Positions 8,628-18,023 are shown, counted from the stretch's first letter. The stretch: 64,000 nt of DNA from Caulobacter sp. SL161 (GCF_026672375.1 NZ_JAPPRA010000001.1:1860001-1924000), one strand, 5' to 3'. The notes: generated by a model not told the origin, from the sequence alone. Made by a program: numbers and translations.

Positions 8628-9110
8628 ATGCGTCGTTTTCTGATTTCCACGATTGCTGCGGCTTCAATGGCTGCGCCGGGTCTGGCTCACGCGGGCATCT
8701 ACACCGACGAGATGTCCAAGTGTCTTGTCCGCTCGGCGACGCCGCAGGACCAATCGGACCTCGTGGTCTGGGTTTTCGCCGCCATGGGCTCACACCCGTC
8801 GACGAAGGCTTACGTCACGATCAACCCCGCGCAGCGCGTCGAGATCACCAAGAAGGCGGCGGGTCTGATGGAGCGCTTGCTCATTACCAGCTGTCGAAAG
8901 GAAACCGTCGAGGCGATCAAGTACGAGGGTTCGTCGGCGATCGAACAATCCTTCGGCGTTCTTGGTCAGGTGGCGATGCGCAGTCTGATGGGCGATCCCA
9001 GCGTGGCCCAAAACTTCGCTGCGCTCGGCGAATATGTCGATGAGTCCAAGTTCGAGGCGCTGAGCAAAGAGGCCGGCGTCGTGGACAACAAGAAGTCGGG
9101 CGACAAGTAG
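8628..9110 (+). CDS. small secreted protein of unknown function
   Basis: 160 residues with a clear Sec signal peptide (MRRFLISTIAAASMAAPGLAHA, cleavage after AHA). The mature part has two cysteines (MSKCL and TSCRKE), which could form one disulfide in the periplasm, and is otherwise helical with no recognised domain. It ends KKSGDK. The ATG is preceded by GGGGG. It is a single gene converging on the TrmH-family gene. I do not recognise the family. Confidence 0.7.
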   Translation: MRRFLISTIAAASMAAPGLAHAGIYTDEMSKCLVRSATPQDQSDLVVWVFAAMGSHPSTKAYVTINPAQRVEITKKAAGLMERLLITSCRKETVEAIKYEGSSAIEQSFGVLGQVAMRSLMGDPSVAQNFAALGEYVDESKFEALSKEAGVVDNKKSGDK

Positions 9111-9118
9111 CGCCGCGT

Positions 9119-9910
9119 CTACCCCGTCACCGTATAGATCATGATCCCCGTCGCCACCGACAGGTTCAGGCTGTCGGCACGGCCGCGCATCGGGATCTTC
9201 ACGTTGACATCGCACGCCGCCGCTAGTTCCGGCGGCAGGCCCTGTTGTTCGTTGCCCATGAGGATCAGCGAGGGCTTCACATAGTCGGCGGACTTGTGGT
9301 CGACGGTGGCGGTCAGCAGGGTGCCCACCACGCTGCCGGGCCAGGTTTCGCGCCAGGCCAGGAACTCAGGGATCGTGGCCTTGGCGATCTTGACCGCGAA
9401 GATCGAGCCCATGGTCGCGCGGACGCCCTCGACCGAATAGGGATCGACGCAGTCGCCGACCAGGATCACCCCGCCGCAGCCGGCCGCGTCGGCGGTGCGG
9501 ATGACGGTGCCGAGGTTGCCGGGGTCGCGGACGGCTTGCATGGCCACCCAGCACGGCGCGCTTTCGGGGACGATGGCCGACAGCGGCGTGAACACTTGGC
9601 GGAAGACGGCGACCACGGCTTGAGGGTTGTCACGGCGCGAGACCTTCTCGAGGATTTCGCGATTGACCTCAATGACTTCGCCGCCGGCCTTCAGGCAAGC
9701 GGCGACAGCCTTCTTCAGCATCGGATGGTCGGCCGCGTCGGGGCCGTACATGACGATCTTGGGCGCGTGGCCGCAGTCGATCGCCTCGATGACGATCTTC
9801 AGGCCCTCGGCCAGGAACAGGCCGCTCTCCTCGCGCTCCTTGCGCATGTGCAGGGCGCGGACGGCCTTGACGGTGGTGTTGGTCAGGGAGGTGACGGTCT
9901 TGGTGTTCAT
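9119..9910 (-). CDS. SpoU/TrmH-family RNA 2'-O-methyltransferase
   Basis: 263 residues. The N-terminal substrate-binding region has VKAVRALHMRKEREESGLFLAEG, the SpoU_sub_bind pattern. The SPOUT catalytic domain has motif 1 (DPGNLGTVIRTADAAG), motif 2 (LMGNEQQGLP) and motif 3 (IPMRGRADSLNLSVATGI). These enzymes methylate the 2'-OH of a ribose in rRNA or tRNA using a knotted SAM site. It is distinct from the RlmB-like paralogue at 58394-59230. It lies 5 bases downstream of the RlmI-like methyltransferase gene on the same strand, so the two probably form an RNA-modification operon. Confidence 0.9.
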   Translation of the reverse strand: MNTKTVTSLTNTTVKAVRALHMRKEREESGLFLAEGLKIVIEAIDCGHAPKIVMYGPDAADHPMLKKAVAACLKAGGEVIEVNREILEKVSRRDNPQAVVAVFRQVFTPLSAIVPESAPCWVAMQAVRDPGNLGTVIRTADAAGCGGVILVGDCVDPYSVEGVRATMGSIFAVKIAKATIPEFLAWRETWPGSVVGTLLTATVDHKSADYVKPSLILMGNEQQGLPPELAAACDVNVKIPMRGRADSLNLSVATGIMIYTVTG

Positions 9911-9915
9911 GTCCC

Positions 9916-10827
9916 TCAGCCTTCAGACGACCAGCGCGCGAAGAACGACAGGCCAATCTGGCGGTCGCCCTTTTCCTCGACGAGGGACAGTTCGCCCCAG
10001 TCTATGACGCCGCCACGACCTTGTAGTTCTTGCGCCAGGAGTCCCGACATCGCCGCCCCGGAGACGCGAGCGGCATAGGCGTTCATCAGCAGGAACGAGG
10101 CGTCGTCGCTGAGCAGGGCGGCGCAGTCCTTGGTCAGAGCGGCCAGATCTTCGAACAGGCGCCAGACCTCGCCGTCGGCGCCGCGGCCGAACTTCGGCGG
10201 GTCCAGAATGATGCCGTCGTATGTGTTGCCGCGCCGCACCTCGCGCGCCACGAACTTGCGAGCGTCCTCGACGATCCAGCGGATCGGCTTGTCGGCCAGC
10301 CCGGCGAAGGCGGCGTTTTCGCGCGCGAAGCCGACCGACTTCTTGGAGGCGTCGACATGGGTCACGGCCGCACCGGCGGCGGCGCAGACCAGCGAGGCCA
10401 CGCCCGTATAGCCGAACAGATTCAGCACCTTGGGCTGGGGACCTGAGCCCGCGCACAGCGCCCGCACGCGCTCATCCTGCCAGGCCCAGTTGGCCGCCTG
10501 CTCGGGGAAGAAGGCCAGATGGCGGAACGGCGTGAACTGGCCGTGGAACTTGGCCTGGCCCCAGGCCAGATCGAACTTCTCGATCGGCTTGCCCTTGAAC
10601 CGCCAGCGGCCCGCTTCGTCCTCGTCGGTGGGGTCGAAGACGGCGTCGGCGTTGTCCCAGACCTTCTGGTCCAGGCGCGGCGCCCAGAAGCACTGCGGCT
10701 CGGGGCGTACAACGGTGTAGCGGCCGTAGCGCTCCAGCTTCTTGCCGTGGCCGCTGTCCAGCAGGGCGTAGTCGGCCCAGCCGGTGGTGCGCATGACGAT
10801 GGGGGCGGGGGCGATCTTGGGAGCCAT
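9916..10827 (-). CDS. class I SAM-dependent (rRNA-type) methyltransferase
   Basis: 303 residues from the ATG at 10827 (MAPKIAPAPIVMRTTG). The N-terminal half is a beta-rich substrate domain; the C-terminal Rossmann domain has the SAM motif NLFGYTGVAS, the acidic HVDASK and the catalytic-type motif IILDPPKFGRG. It resembles the RlmI/RlmK/YccW group that makes m5C or m2G in 23S rRNA, but lacks an obvious PUA domain, so the target is uncertain. A longer frame reaching 11412 overlaps the glycosyltransferase gene and is not credible. It is followed closely by the TrmH-family gene and lies 17 bases after the glycosyltransferase stop. Confidence 0.85.
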   Translation of the reverse strand: MAPKIAPAPIVMRTTGWADYALLDSGHGKKLERYGRYTVVRPEPQCFWAPRLDQKVWDNADAVFDPTDEDEAGRWRFKGKPIEKFDLAWGQAKFHGQFTPFRHLAFFPEQAANWAWQDERVRALCAGSGPQPKVLNLFGYTGVASLVCAAAGAAVTHVDASKKSVGFARENAAFAGLADKPIRWIVEDARKFVAREVRRGNTYDGIILDPPKFGRGADGEVWRLFEDLAALTKDCAALLSDDASFLLMNAYAARVSGAAMSGLLAQELQGRGGVIDWGELSLVEEKGDRQIGLSFFARWSSEG

Positions 10828-10844
10828 CGCCCGCCCATACCGCC

Positions 10845-12281
10845 TTAGGCCCGGGGGCGTCCAGAGCGCGGCGTATGCAGGGTCTTGTCCCAGTGGTGCG
10901 GCGCGGTCACGAACTGATGCAGCGCCTTGACCGCCGCCACGCTCTGGCAGAGCCAATAGGCGGGCATGCCCAGCAGGTGCAACGCCTTGGGCCGGCCGCC
11001 GGCCCGCATCACGCCGCGGGCCCCGGCGATGGCGGCCGCTCCCCATCCCGCGAAGTACAGAACAAGGTCGTGCGGCGGGATCTGAAAGGCCGCGTCGGGC
11101 AGGAAATCGACGAGGGCCAGCGCGATCGCCACGCCCATGACGGGTCCATGCAGATGCGACGAGGCGACCGACTGGGCCAGGGTCAGGATGAGGGCGATGG
11201 CGTTGCGCGGCTGGCGCGGGACCGGGCCGCGCGCATGAACCGCGAGCGTCTGCATATGGCCCTTGATCCAGCGCGCTCGCTGCGGGAACCACTGGGCGCG
11301 CGTGGTCGGGGCGGTCTCCCAGGTGGGACGATGGATGACGTCCAGCCGGTAACCCGCCGCCGCGAGCCGGAACCCGACATCCGCATCTTCGGTCACATTG
11401 TACGGATCCCACGCGCCAATCTCGCGCAAGGGGGCGATCTTGAAGTGATTGCTGGTGCCGCCCAGCGGGAACGGCAGGCCCCAGCGGGCCAGGGCTGGTA
11501 GCAGCACCTCGAAATGCGCGGCGTACTCCAGTCGAAACTGCGACGGCAGGAAAAGCGAGAAGCCGGGGTCCTCGATGCGCAGCGGCGCTTGCAGGCAGGC
11601 CAGGCGCGCGTCGGACGCGGCGAACCGCGCGGCCGCCTCGCGCAGTTGCCCAGGATCCGGCATGTCCTCGGCGTCGTAGATCACCACCAGATCGCCGCGC
11701 GCACGCTCCAGCGCATAGTTGCAGGCCCGAGGCTTGGTGCGTGGGGTTCCAGGCGGAACCACCAGCACCTGGATGAAGCTGGGCAGATCCAGCGCGCGAG
11801 CGGCCGCGCGGGTGACCTCGTCGTCGGCCTCCAGCACGATCAGCGCCTGCAGACGGTCGCGCGGGTAGTCGATGGCGGCGAGGCTCGCGACCAGCTCCGG
11901 CAGAACCTCCGCCTCGCGGTAGAGGGGCGTGATGAGCGTGTAGCTCGGCAGGTCGGCCTCGGCCAAGGCCGGGCTGTGATGCCTCGGCAAGGGCGTCATC
12001 GCCGCCGCGAGCCGGGTCAGGCCGCCGAGCAGAAAGATGAAGAAGAACAGGTGATGTGTGGCGACCATGGTCTCCATCGGCGCCAGTGCGACGCCGAGCG
12101 CGGCGAGCAGCCCGGCGATCGCCACCGCGACAGCCTGGGGCTGTGAGAGCGAGCGATGGGCCCCGTCGCGATCCGGGACGCCTGCCCCTAGACCTGCCCG
12201 CTGGATTTCGCCCTGTTCGACGGACACAGGTCCGCGCGCCGGCGCAAGCGCCGGTTCCAGCCGTCTGTCTTCGCGCGCCAT
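10845..12281 (-). CDS. membrane glycosyltransferase, family 2 (cellulose-synthase-like)
   Basis: 478 residues. Two N-terminal membrane segments are at about 60-100. The GT2 domain shows the first acidic site ALIVLEADDE, the DxD-like DAED, TEDAD as catalytic base, and QRARWIKGH (the Q-x-x-R-W motif of processive synthases). Two or more C-terminal membrane segments follow. Such enzymes polymerise or transfer sugars from nucleotide sugars at the inner membrane, usually for exopolysaccharide or glucan. I chose the ATG at 12281 (MAREDRR), preceded by AGGGG, over a TTG at 12338. There is no PilZ domain or partner gene next to it. It is divergent from the TetR gene. Confidence 0.85.
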   Translation of the reverse strand: MAREDRRLEPALAPARGPVSVEQGEIQRAGLGAGVPDRDGAHRSLSQPQAVAVAIAGLLAALGVALAPMETMVATHHLFFFIFLLGGLTRLAAAMTPLPRHHSPALAEADLPSYTLITPLYREAEVLPELVASLAAIDYPRDRLQALIVLEADDEVTRAAARALDLPSFIQVLVVPPGTPRTKPRACNYALERARGDLVVIYDAEDMPDPGQLREAAARFAASDARLACLQAPLRIEDPGFSLFLPSQFRLEYAAHFEVLLPALARWGLPFPLGGTSNHFKIAPLREIGAWDPYNVTEDADVGFRLAAAGYRLDVIHRPTWETAPTTRAQWFPQRARWIKGHMQTLAVHARGPVPRQPRNAIALILTLAQSVASSHLHGPVMGVAIALALVDFLPDAAFQIPPHDLVLYFAGWGAAAIAGARGVMRAGGRPKALHLLGMPAYWLCQSVAAVKALHQFVTAPHHWDKTLHTPRSGRPRA

Positions 12282-12482
12282 GGATGCCCCTGGATACGCC
12301 AATCGCCCCAACGGAGCCGATAACGGAATCTCAACCAAAAAGTGTCAAATGAAAAAAATGCGCGTTTTAAGACGTAGTGCGGCGCCGCCGCCAGGCGCGG
12401 GGCGACCTCACGGACTGGCTTGCGACGGCTGGGTGATTCCCGTTTAGTGTTCTTCGGGGGATACTGAGGGGAAGCTAGGTCC

Positions 12483-13118
12483 GTGACCGTCGTTTTGAAG
12501 AAGCCGCACAAGTCCGCGCGAAAACCCAAGGGTGATGGGCACTTGCGCCGGGGCGAGATCCTGGCGGCGGCGGAGAAGATCTTTATCGCCGAGGGCTATG
12601 CCGGCGCCACGATCCGCAAGATCGCCGACGCCGTCGGAGTGTCCTCGACCGCGCTCTACATGCACTTTCGCGACAAGGACCAGATCCTGCTGGAGATCAG
12701 CAACGACGCGATCGAGCGTCTGTTGGACCTGAATATCCAGATCGCCGGTCAGCCGATCGACCCGCTGTCGCGCGTTCGCCTGATGCTCGAGGCGTACATG
12801 CGCTTTGCGCTCGACAACCCCAACACCTACCAACTGGTGTTCTGCAGCACTGGGGATCACGTCAAGTCCGACAAGATCGGCGAGACCATGGCGCTGGGTG
12901 ATCGTTGCTTCGAGAAGTTCAGCGAGCCGGTCCACGAGATCGCGGCCCAAGGGCGCCTGCGGTCGGGATCGGCGGTCCAGGCGGCCGAGGTGCTGTGGAG
13001 CGGCTGCCACGGGCTGGTCTCGCTGCTGATCACCAAGCCCTCACGCGGCTGGTCCGAGCCGGAGCAGTTGATGAAGGTGATGCTGGACGGGCTGCTGCAC
13101 GGTCTGGTCACGGACTGA
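12483..13118 (+). CDS. TetR-family transcriptional regulator
   Basis: 211 residues. The N-terminal helix-turn-helix is about residues 20-66 (ILAAAEKIFIAEGYAGATIRKIADAVGVSS, then TALYMHFRDKDQIL). The C-terminal domain is alpha-helical, about 140 residues, and would bind an unknown ligand. The start is GTG at 12483 with AGGGGAAG upstream. Its stop is only 4 bases before the ABC substrate-binding protein gene, so it is probably the first gene of that operon. It could also control the divergent glycosyltransferase through the shared 12282-12482 gap. Confidence 0.9.
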   Translation: MTVVLKKPHKSARKPKGDGHLRRGEILAAAEKIFIAEGYAGATIRKIADAVGVSSTALYMHFRDKDQILLEISNDAIERLLDLNIQIAGQPIDPLSRVRLMLEAYMRFALDNPNTYQLVFCSTGDHVKSDKIGETMALGDRCFEKFSEPVHEIAAQGRLRSGSAVQAAEVLWSGCHGLVSLLITKPSRGWSEPEQLMKVMLDGLLHGLVTD

Positions 13119-13122
13119 GGCC

Positions 13123-13929
13123 ATGAACGCCGCCAACGCCTTCCGCGCCCTCGCGGCGGCGATGGCGCTCGTCCCGGCCGGGGCGTGGGCTGCGCCGCGC
13201 GTGATGTCACTCGACTCTTGCGCCGACCAGTATGTGCTGGCCCTGGCGCCGCGCGAGGCGATCGTGGGCCTCTCGCACCGCGCGGTCGCGCCCGACAGCT
13301 ACCTGCGCGACAAGGCCGCCGGTCTGCCTTTGCGCCGCGCCACGTTCGAGAGCCTGGTGTCCGCGCGGCCGGCGCTTGTCGTCCGGCAATGGGGCGGTGA
13401 TGCGCGGCTGACCAAGGCGCTGCAGGCCAAGGGCGTGGCCACCGTGACGCTGGATGACGCGACGGACTTCGACGGGGTTCGCGCCAACGTCCGCAAGGTC
13501 GCCGTCGCGCTGGACCGTCGCCCGCAGGGCGAGGCGCTGATCGCCGGGATGGACGCTCGCCTCAAGGCCGCAGCCGGGGCGGGCAGGGGGCGCGAGGCGC
13601 TCTACCTGACGCCGAGCGGCTATACCGCCGGCGCGAATACGCTGATCGACGCGATGTTGCGGGCGGCGGGCTATACGAACGCGACCAAGGCGGCGTATTT
13701 CGCGCCGGTGTCGTTGGAGCAGATGGTCATGACGCCGCCTGCCGCCGTGGTGCTGGGCATGTTCGACAGGGCGCGGGCCGGCGCGGACCGCTGGGGACCG
13801 GGACGGCACGCGGCCCTGCGTCGGGCGGTGGAGACGCGCGCCGTCGCTGAGCTGCCCGCCGCCATGGTCGGCTGCTCGGCCTGGTTCGCCGCCGATGGGG
13901 CGCTCGTTCTGGCCAAGGCCGCGCGATGA
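13123..13929 (+). CDS. periplasmic binding protein of a BtuF/FhuD-type ABC importer
   Basis: 268 residues with a Sec signal peptide ending near AGAWA. The mature part begins APRVMSLDSCADQYVLALAP, as in class III (helical-backbone) binding proteins for cobalamin, haem or ferric siderophores. The motif VSARPALVV and the late NTLIDAMLRAAGY support this. At about 240 residues mature it is slightly short for the family. The 3' end overlaps the permease start by four bases (ATGA), so the gene belongs to a TetR-SBP-permease-ATPase operon. The ligand cannot be assigned; no TonB receptor lies nearby. Confidence 0.88.
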   Translation: MNAANAFRALAAAMALVPAGAWAAPRVMSLDSCADQYVLALAPREAIVGLSHRAVAPDSYLRDKAAGLPLRRATFESLVSARPALVVRQWGGDARLTKALQAKGVATVTLDDATDFDGVRANVRKVAVALDRRPQGEALIAGMDARLKAAAGAGRGREALYLTPSGYTAGANTLIDAMLRAAGYTNATKAAYFAPVSLEQMVMTPPAAVVLGMFDRARAGADRWGPGRHAALRRAVETRAVAELPAAMVGCSAWFAADGALVLAKAAR

Positions 13930-14912
13930 GCCTTCCGCGTCTTTGCTTGCTGATGGCCCTGGCGTTGGCGCTCGCGGCCGTTTTGGCCATCACGCTGGGC
14001 GAGACGGCCTTTTCTCTGAGCCAGTATGGCCAGGCCTTTCTGCAGCCCGCCTCGCCGCCGGGTGAAGTGCTTTGGACAATCCGTGCGCCGCGCGTGACGG
14101 TTGCGGCCCTGGTCGGCGCGGCGCTCGGCATGGCCGGGGCGACCCTGCAGGGGCTGCTGCGCAATCCGCTGGCGGATCCAGGCGTCTTGGGCGTTTCGGC
14201 CGTTTCGGGCCTGGGCGCGGCCTTGGCGATCTCGGCGGGCCTTGCGGTGCTGCCGGGCGCGATCGAGGTGTCGGCCCTGGCCGGGGCGCTGGTGGCGGGC
14301 GGCGCCGTGGTCGCTGTGGCGGCGCGCTTTCGCGAGCCCGAAGCGCTGATCCTGTTCGGGGTGGCGCTGTCGGCCTTTGGCGGGGCCCTGACGGCCCTGG
14401 TGTTCAACCTGTCGCCATCGCCGGTCGCCACGGCCGAGATTCTGGCCTGGCTGATGGGCTCGGTGGAGAACCGTGACCTGATGGACGCGCTGCAGGCGCT
14501 GGTCCCGATGGCCATCGGCGCTTTGCTGTGTCTGCGCGCCGGCGCAGGGCTGCGCATGCTGACCCTGGGCGAAGACGCAGCGCGGATGTCGGCCCTGCCG
14601 ATGGCGCGTCTGCGGATCTATGCTGTGGCCGGCTCGGCCCTACTGACCGGGGCGGCGGTGGCGGCTTCGGGCGTGATCGGCTTTGTGGGCCTGGCCGCGC
14701 CGCATCTGGTGCGGGCGCTGGTCAGGGACGATCCCAAGCGGATCCTCTGGCCCGCCGCCCTGGCCGGGGCCCTGCTGGTGGTGCTGGCGGACCTCGCCGC
14801 GCGGATGATCCCGACCGAGCAGGAACTGAAGCTGGGCGTCGTCACCGCGCTGTTCGGCGCGCCGGTCTTCGCGCTGCTGGCCTGGCGCGCCGCGCGGAGC
14901 TGGCGGTCATGA
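13926..14912 (+). CDS. FecCD/BtuC-type ABC transporter permease
   Basis: 328 residues with about ten membrane segments. FecCD hallmarks are IRAPRVTVAALVGAALGMAGA near the start, LLRNPLADPGVLGVS in the centre, and GFVGLAAPHLVRALV before the end, which forms the coupling region with the ATPase. It transports iron-siderophore, haem or cobalamin across the inner membrane with the neighbouring binding protein and ATPase. It has 4-base overlaps with both neighbours. Confidence 0.93.
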   Translation: MSLPRLCLLMALALALAAVLAITLGETAFSLSQYGQAFLQPASPPGEVLWTIRAPRVTVAALVGAALGMAGATLQGLLRNPLADPGVLGVSAVSGLGAALAISAGLAVLPGAIEVSALAGALVAGGAVVAVAARFREPEALILFGVALSAFGGALTALVFNLSPSPVATAEILAWLMGSVENRDLMDALQALVPMAIGALLCLRAGAGLRMLTLGEDAARMSALPMARLRIYAVAGSALLTGAAVAASGVIGFVGLAAPHLVRALVRDDPKRILWPAALAGALLVVLADLAARMIPTEQELKLGVVTALFGAPVFALLAWRAARSWRS

Positions 14913-15667
14913 GCGCGCTGTGGACCCTGAAGGACCTGTCGGCGCGACAAGGGCGCAAGACCGTCCTGCAAGCCGCCTCGCTGTCGGTCTCGGCCGGGGA
15001 AGTGGTCGGCGTGGTCGGCCCCAATGGCGCGGGCAAGACCAGCCTGTTGCGCGTCGGGCTGGGACTGCTGCCCGCTGGTTCGGGAGAGGCGCATCTTTCG
15101 GGATTGGCGGTGGCTGACCTGGCGCCCGCCCCGCGCGCCAGGCTTGTCGGCTACATGCCGCAGGAGCGCCGCGTGGCCTGGAACGTGCCGGCCCGCATGG
15201 TGGCCGCGCTGGGGGCCAGCGACCTGCCGGACGCGGAGGCCGACGCAGTTGCGCTGGACTGCCTGCAGCGGGTCGGGGCCGCCGATCTCGCCGATCGCGG
15301 GGTTCTGGACATGTCGGGCGGCGAGCGGGCCAGGGTGCTGCTGGCCCGGCTGCTGGCGACCAGGGCGCCGCTGCTGGTGGCCGATGAGCCCGTGGCGGGC
15401 CTTGATCCTGACGCCCAACTGCTCACGCTCGACCTGCTGCGTAGCGAGGCTCAGCGCGGCGGCGCGGTGGTGGTGACGCTGCACGATCTTAGTCTGGCCG
15501 CGCGGAGCTGCGACCGGGTCGTGGTCGTCTCAGGCGGACGCATCGTGGCCGACGCACCGCCGAGAGAGGCGTTGTCGCGCCCCGTGCTCGCCGAGGTGTT
15601 CGGGCTGGACGGCGCCCTGATCGACACCGAGGCGGGTCCCGTCCTGGCGGCCCGCCGCCGCGCTTGA
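14909..15667 (+). CDS. ABC transporter ATP-binding protein (FecE/BtuD type)
   Basis: 252 residues. Walker A is GPNGAGKTS (37-45), the Q-loop is near YMPQERR, the signature is MSGGERARV, Walker B is LLVADEP and the H-loop is VTLHDLS. The ATG at 14909 overlaps the permease stop codon; longer frames into the permease are not credible. It powers uptake by the preceding permease. The operon ends here, and the lytic transglycosylase gene converges on it with only 3 bases between stops. Confidence 0.93.
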   Translation: MSALWTLKDLSARQGRKTVLQAASLSVSAGEVVGVVGPNGAGKTSLLRVGLGLLPAGSGEAHLSGLAVADLAPAPRARLVGYMPQERRVAWNVPARMVAALGASDLPDAEADAVALDCLQRVGAADLADRGVLDMSGGERARVLLARLLATRAPLLVADEPVAGLDPDAQLLTLDLLRSEAQRGGAVVVTLHDLSLAARSCDRVVVVSGGRIVADAPPREALSRPVLAEVFGLDGALIDTEAGPVLAARRRA

Positions 15668-15670
15668 CGC

Positions 15671-17758
15671 TTAAGGCTGAGCGCTGGCCGTCTCGGCCGA
15701 GGCGACCGACGGCGTGTAGACGTAGCCGCCGCGCTTCAGCTCCGAGGACAGGGTGAGCGGCGTGACGCCGCCGTTGAGGCGCGCACGATAGACCATCGTC
15801 GTCTCCAGCGTCCGCATCACGTAGTTGCGGGTCTCCGAGAACGGGATGCACTCGATGAAGTCCAGCGGATCGGTGGAGGCGCCGCGGGGGTCGCCGCAAT
15901 GGCCCGCCCACTGGGCCGGACGGCCGGGACCGGCGTTATAGGCCGCGGCGGCCATGATGTACGAGCCGCTGAAGGTGTTGATCATGTCGCCCAGGTACAC
16001 CGAGCCCAGGCGCATGTTGTATGAGGCGTCGCCGAGGCGATCGATCGAGTGCGGTTCGCCCAGCTTGCGCGCGACCAGCGAAGCGGTGGCCGGCATCAGT
16101 TGCATCATGCCGCGCGCGCCCACGCTTGAGCGCGCAGCGGGGTCGAAATTGCTTTCCTGGCGCGAGATCGAATAGACGAAGGCCGTCTCCGCCGCGCCGG
16201 GGCGGGGCGTGAAGTGGTGGTCCAGCAGCGGATAGCCGCGCTCGGCCAGGATGTACCCGCGCTGGGCGGCGGTGCGGATCGCCCGCATCGCCAGGTCCTG
16301 GTCGCCATAGCCGCGCGCCATGTCGACCAGCAGCGCGGTCTCCTCGGCGTTGGGCAGGGTGTCGTCGATATAGAGCACGAGGCTGCGGAAGAGGTCCCGC
16401 GCTCCGATGTCGGCCAGCATCCGCGCGGCCCGGACCTGCTCACGCCCATAGAAACGGGCACGGTCGGCCTGGGTGATGACCGGATCGCGCTCGAGCCGTA
16501 TCTCGCGCACACCGGCCTTTTCGGCAGCGAGCTGGCCATAGAAGGTGGTGATGTGCCGCGCGCCTTCGGCGTAGAAGGCCTGGGCGGCGATTGGATCGCC
16601 CTGCGCTTCGGCCGCGCGACCTTGCCAGTAGAGGGCCCGGCCCCGGGTGATCGGCGAGGCGCCGACCGCAGCGATCTGCGCGAAATGGCCGGCGGCGGCG
16701 TCGGCGTCGCGCAGGCGGGTCAGGGCGATCCAGCCGGCATAGAACTCCGACTCGGCGATGTCGGCCGGGGCGAGCGCCCGGGTGTTGTAGGCCGCCGCAT
16801 AGGCGCCGCGGCTGTCGCCGGCCTTCAGAGCGCCGACGATCAGAAGCTTGCGCTCCCGCCAGATCGCGGTCGAGGCTTCCTCGGTCGGCGGCGCGGGGAA
16901 GTTGGCCACCATCGGCAGGGCCAGGGTGTCCATGCCTTTGCGGCGCAGATAGGCGGCGCGCTCGAACACGACGCCGGGCGAGTCCTGCAGATCGGGGGTC
17001 AGGTTGTTGTAGAGGTCGTTCGCGCTGGCGGAATTGGCGCGATAGGCCATGCGCACGCGGGCGGCGGCCTGATGGGTGTCCGACAGCATGGCGACCATCT
17101 CGCGCGCGGCGGGCCCTTGCTGGCCATACAGCAGGATGTCGGCGCGGCGGACATAGTCATCCGGCGTCAGCATCGCGCCGAAGCGGGCGATCATGCTGCG
17201 CTGGGTGTCGGCCTCGAACACCTTGTCGCGGAAGGTGCGGCGGATCAGGTCGGTGGCCTGCGGGTTCTGGCCGATGGCCTGATAGGCCCCGGCCAGGGCC
17301 ATGGCGCCTTCGGCCGTGGCCGGCTCGGCGCCGCCGAACCAGGCGATCATCCGCGCAGGATCAAGGCCCGAGGTCGACAGCGCCCTTTCGGCGGCGGCGT
17401 CGCGGCGGGCGCTGCGCGGCCAGCCGGACAGATCGCGTCGCGCGGCGTCCAGCTCAAAGAAGCTCAGCGCCTCTGCGTTGCTGTCGACCAGCTGCCACTG
17501 GGCGATCTTCTTGGCGACGGGGTCCTGCAGGCTGTCCATGGCCATGCGCGCGCCGGAGACGTCGCCGCGCTTGGCGGCGGCCAGGGCGGTCTGCAGGTTG
17601 GCCGAGTCGGTGTCGCTGAGCGCGGTGGTGACGGCGGTCGGGGGCGTGGTGATCAGGCTGGGCGCGGTCTGTGCGGAGGCGTAGGCCGTCGTTGTCTGGG
17701 CGTCAGCGGCCCCGACCACGGTCACGATGCAAGCTCCCCCGAGCAGCCAGCGACGCAT
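15671..17758 (-). CDS. soluble lytic murein transglycosylase (Slt-type)
   Basis: About 695 residues from the ATG at 17758 (MRRWLLGG). A signal peptide ends near VVGAADA. A long alpha-superhelical region forms the Slt70 ring. The C-terminal SLT domain has the catalytic Glu in SISRQESNFDP, then GARGMMQLMPATA, NMRLGSVYLGDM and AAAYNAGPGR. It cleaves peptidoglycan glycan strands to 1,6-anhydro-MurNAc in the periplasm. The start is uncertain: a TTG eight codons upstream sits behind GGAG, and an ATG at 17818 (MNEVGYEV) is also in frame. All give an exported protein. Confidence 0.9.
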   Translation of the reverse strand: MRRWLLGGACIVTVVGAADAQTTTAYASAQTAPSLITTPPTAVTTALSDTDSANLQTALAAAKRGDVSGARMAMDSLQDPVAKKIAQWQLVDSNAEALSFFELDAARRDLSGWPRSARRDAAAERALSTSGLDPARMIAWFGGAEPATAEGAMALAGAYQAIGQNPQATDLIRRTFRDKVFEADTQRSMIARFGAMLTPDDYVRRADILLYGQQGPAAREMVAMLSDTHQAAARVRMAYRANSASANDLYNNLTPDLQDSPGVVFERAAYLRRKGMDTLALPMVANFPAPPTEEASTAIWRERKLLIVGALKAGDSRGAYAAAYNTRALAPADIAESEFYAGWIALTRLRDADAAAGHFAQIAAVGASPITRGRALYWQGRAAEAQGDPIAAQAFYAEGARHITTFYGQLAAEKAGVREIRLERDPVITQADRARFYGREQVRAARMLADIGARDLFRSLVLYIDDTLPNAEETALLVDMARGYGDQDLAMRAIRTAAQRGYILAERGYPLLDHHFTPRPGAAETAFVYSISRQESNFDPAARSSVGARGMMQLMPATASLVARKLGEPHSIDRLGDASYNMRLGSVYLGDMINTFSGSYIMAAAAYNAGPGRPAQWAGHCGDPRGASTDPLDFIECIPFSETRNYVMRTLETTMVYRARLNGGVTPLTLSSELKRGGYVYTPSVASAETASAQP

Positions 17759-18023
17759 TCCTGAAACCAAAACGCTCTCCTCACGGTCCTTTCGGACCTC
17801 ATACCCGACTTCGTTCATTAGCCCTATGCGACGATTCAGGCCCCAATAGGTTTCTAAAGTCCGCTCGCGGGCTTGACCCGGAAGGCTTGGCCCATCAAAT
17901 CGCACCTGCCCCTTTGATCCGTACCGAGAGCCGGTTGCGGGACGGCGGGGCAGGGACATATTGTCCGCCCCCATCGTCCCGCCGCAACACATGCGGCTTC
18001 ATCTTCACGGCAATTTGCAAGTC

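Noticed and set aside
11183-11412. Extension of the RlmI-like methyltransferase to a start at 11412
   Set aside because: The extension overlaps the glycosyltransferase gene and has no domain sense; ATG 10827 starts the conserved domain.
12350-12448. Short frame MKKMRVLRRS..., 32 codons, in the gap before the TetR gene
   Set aside because: No ribosome-binding site, no hydrophobic or conserved segment, and likely part of the promoter region of two divergent genes.
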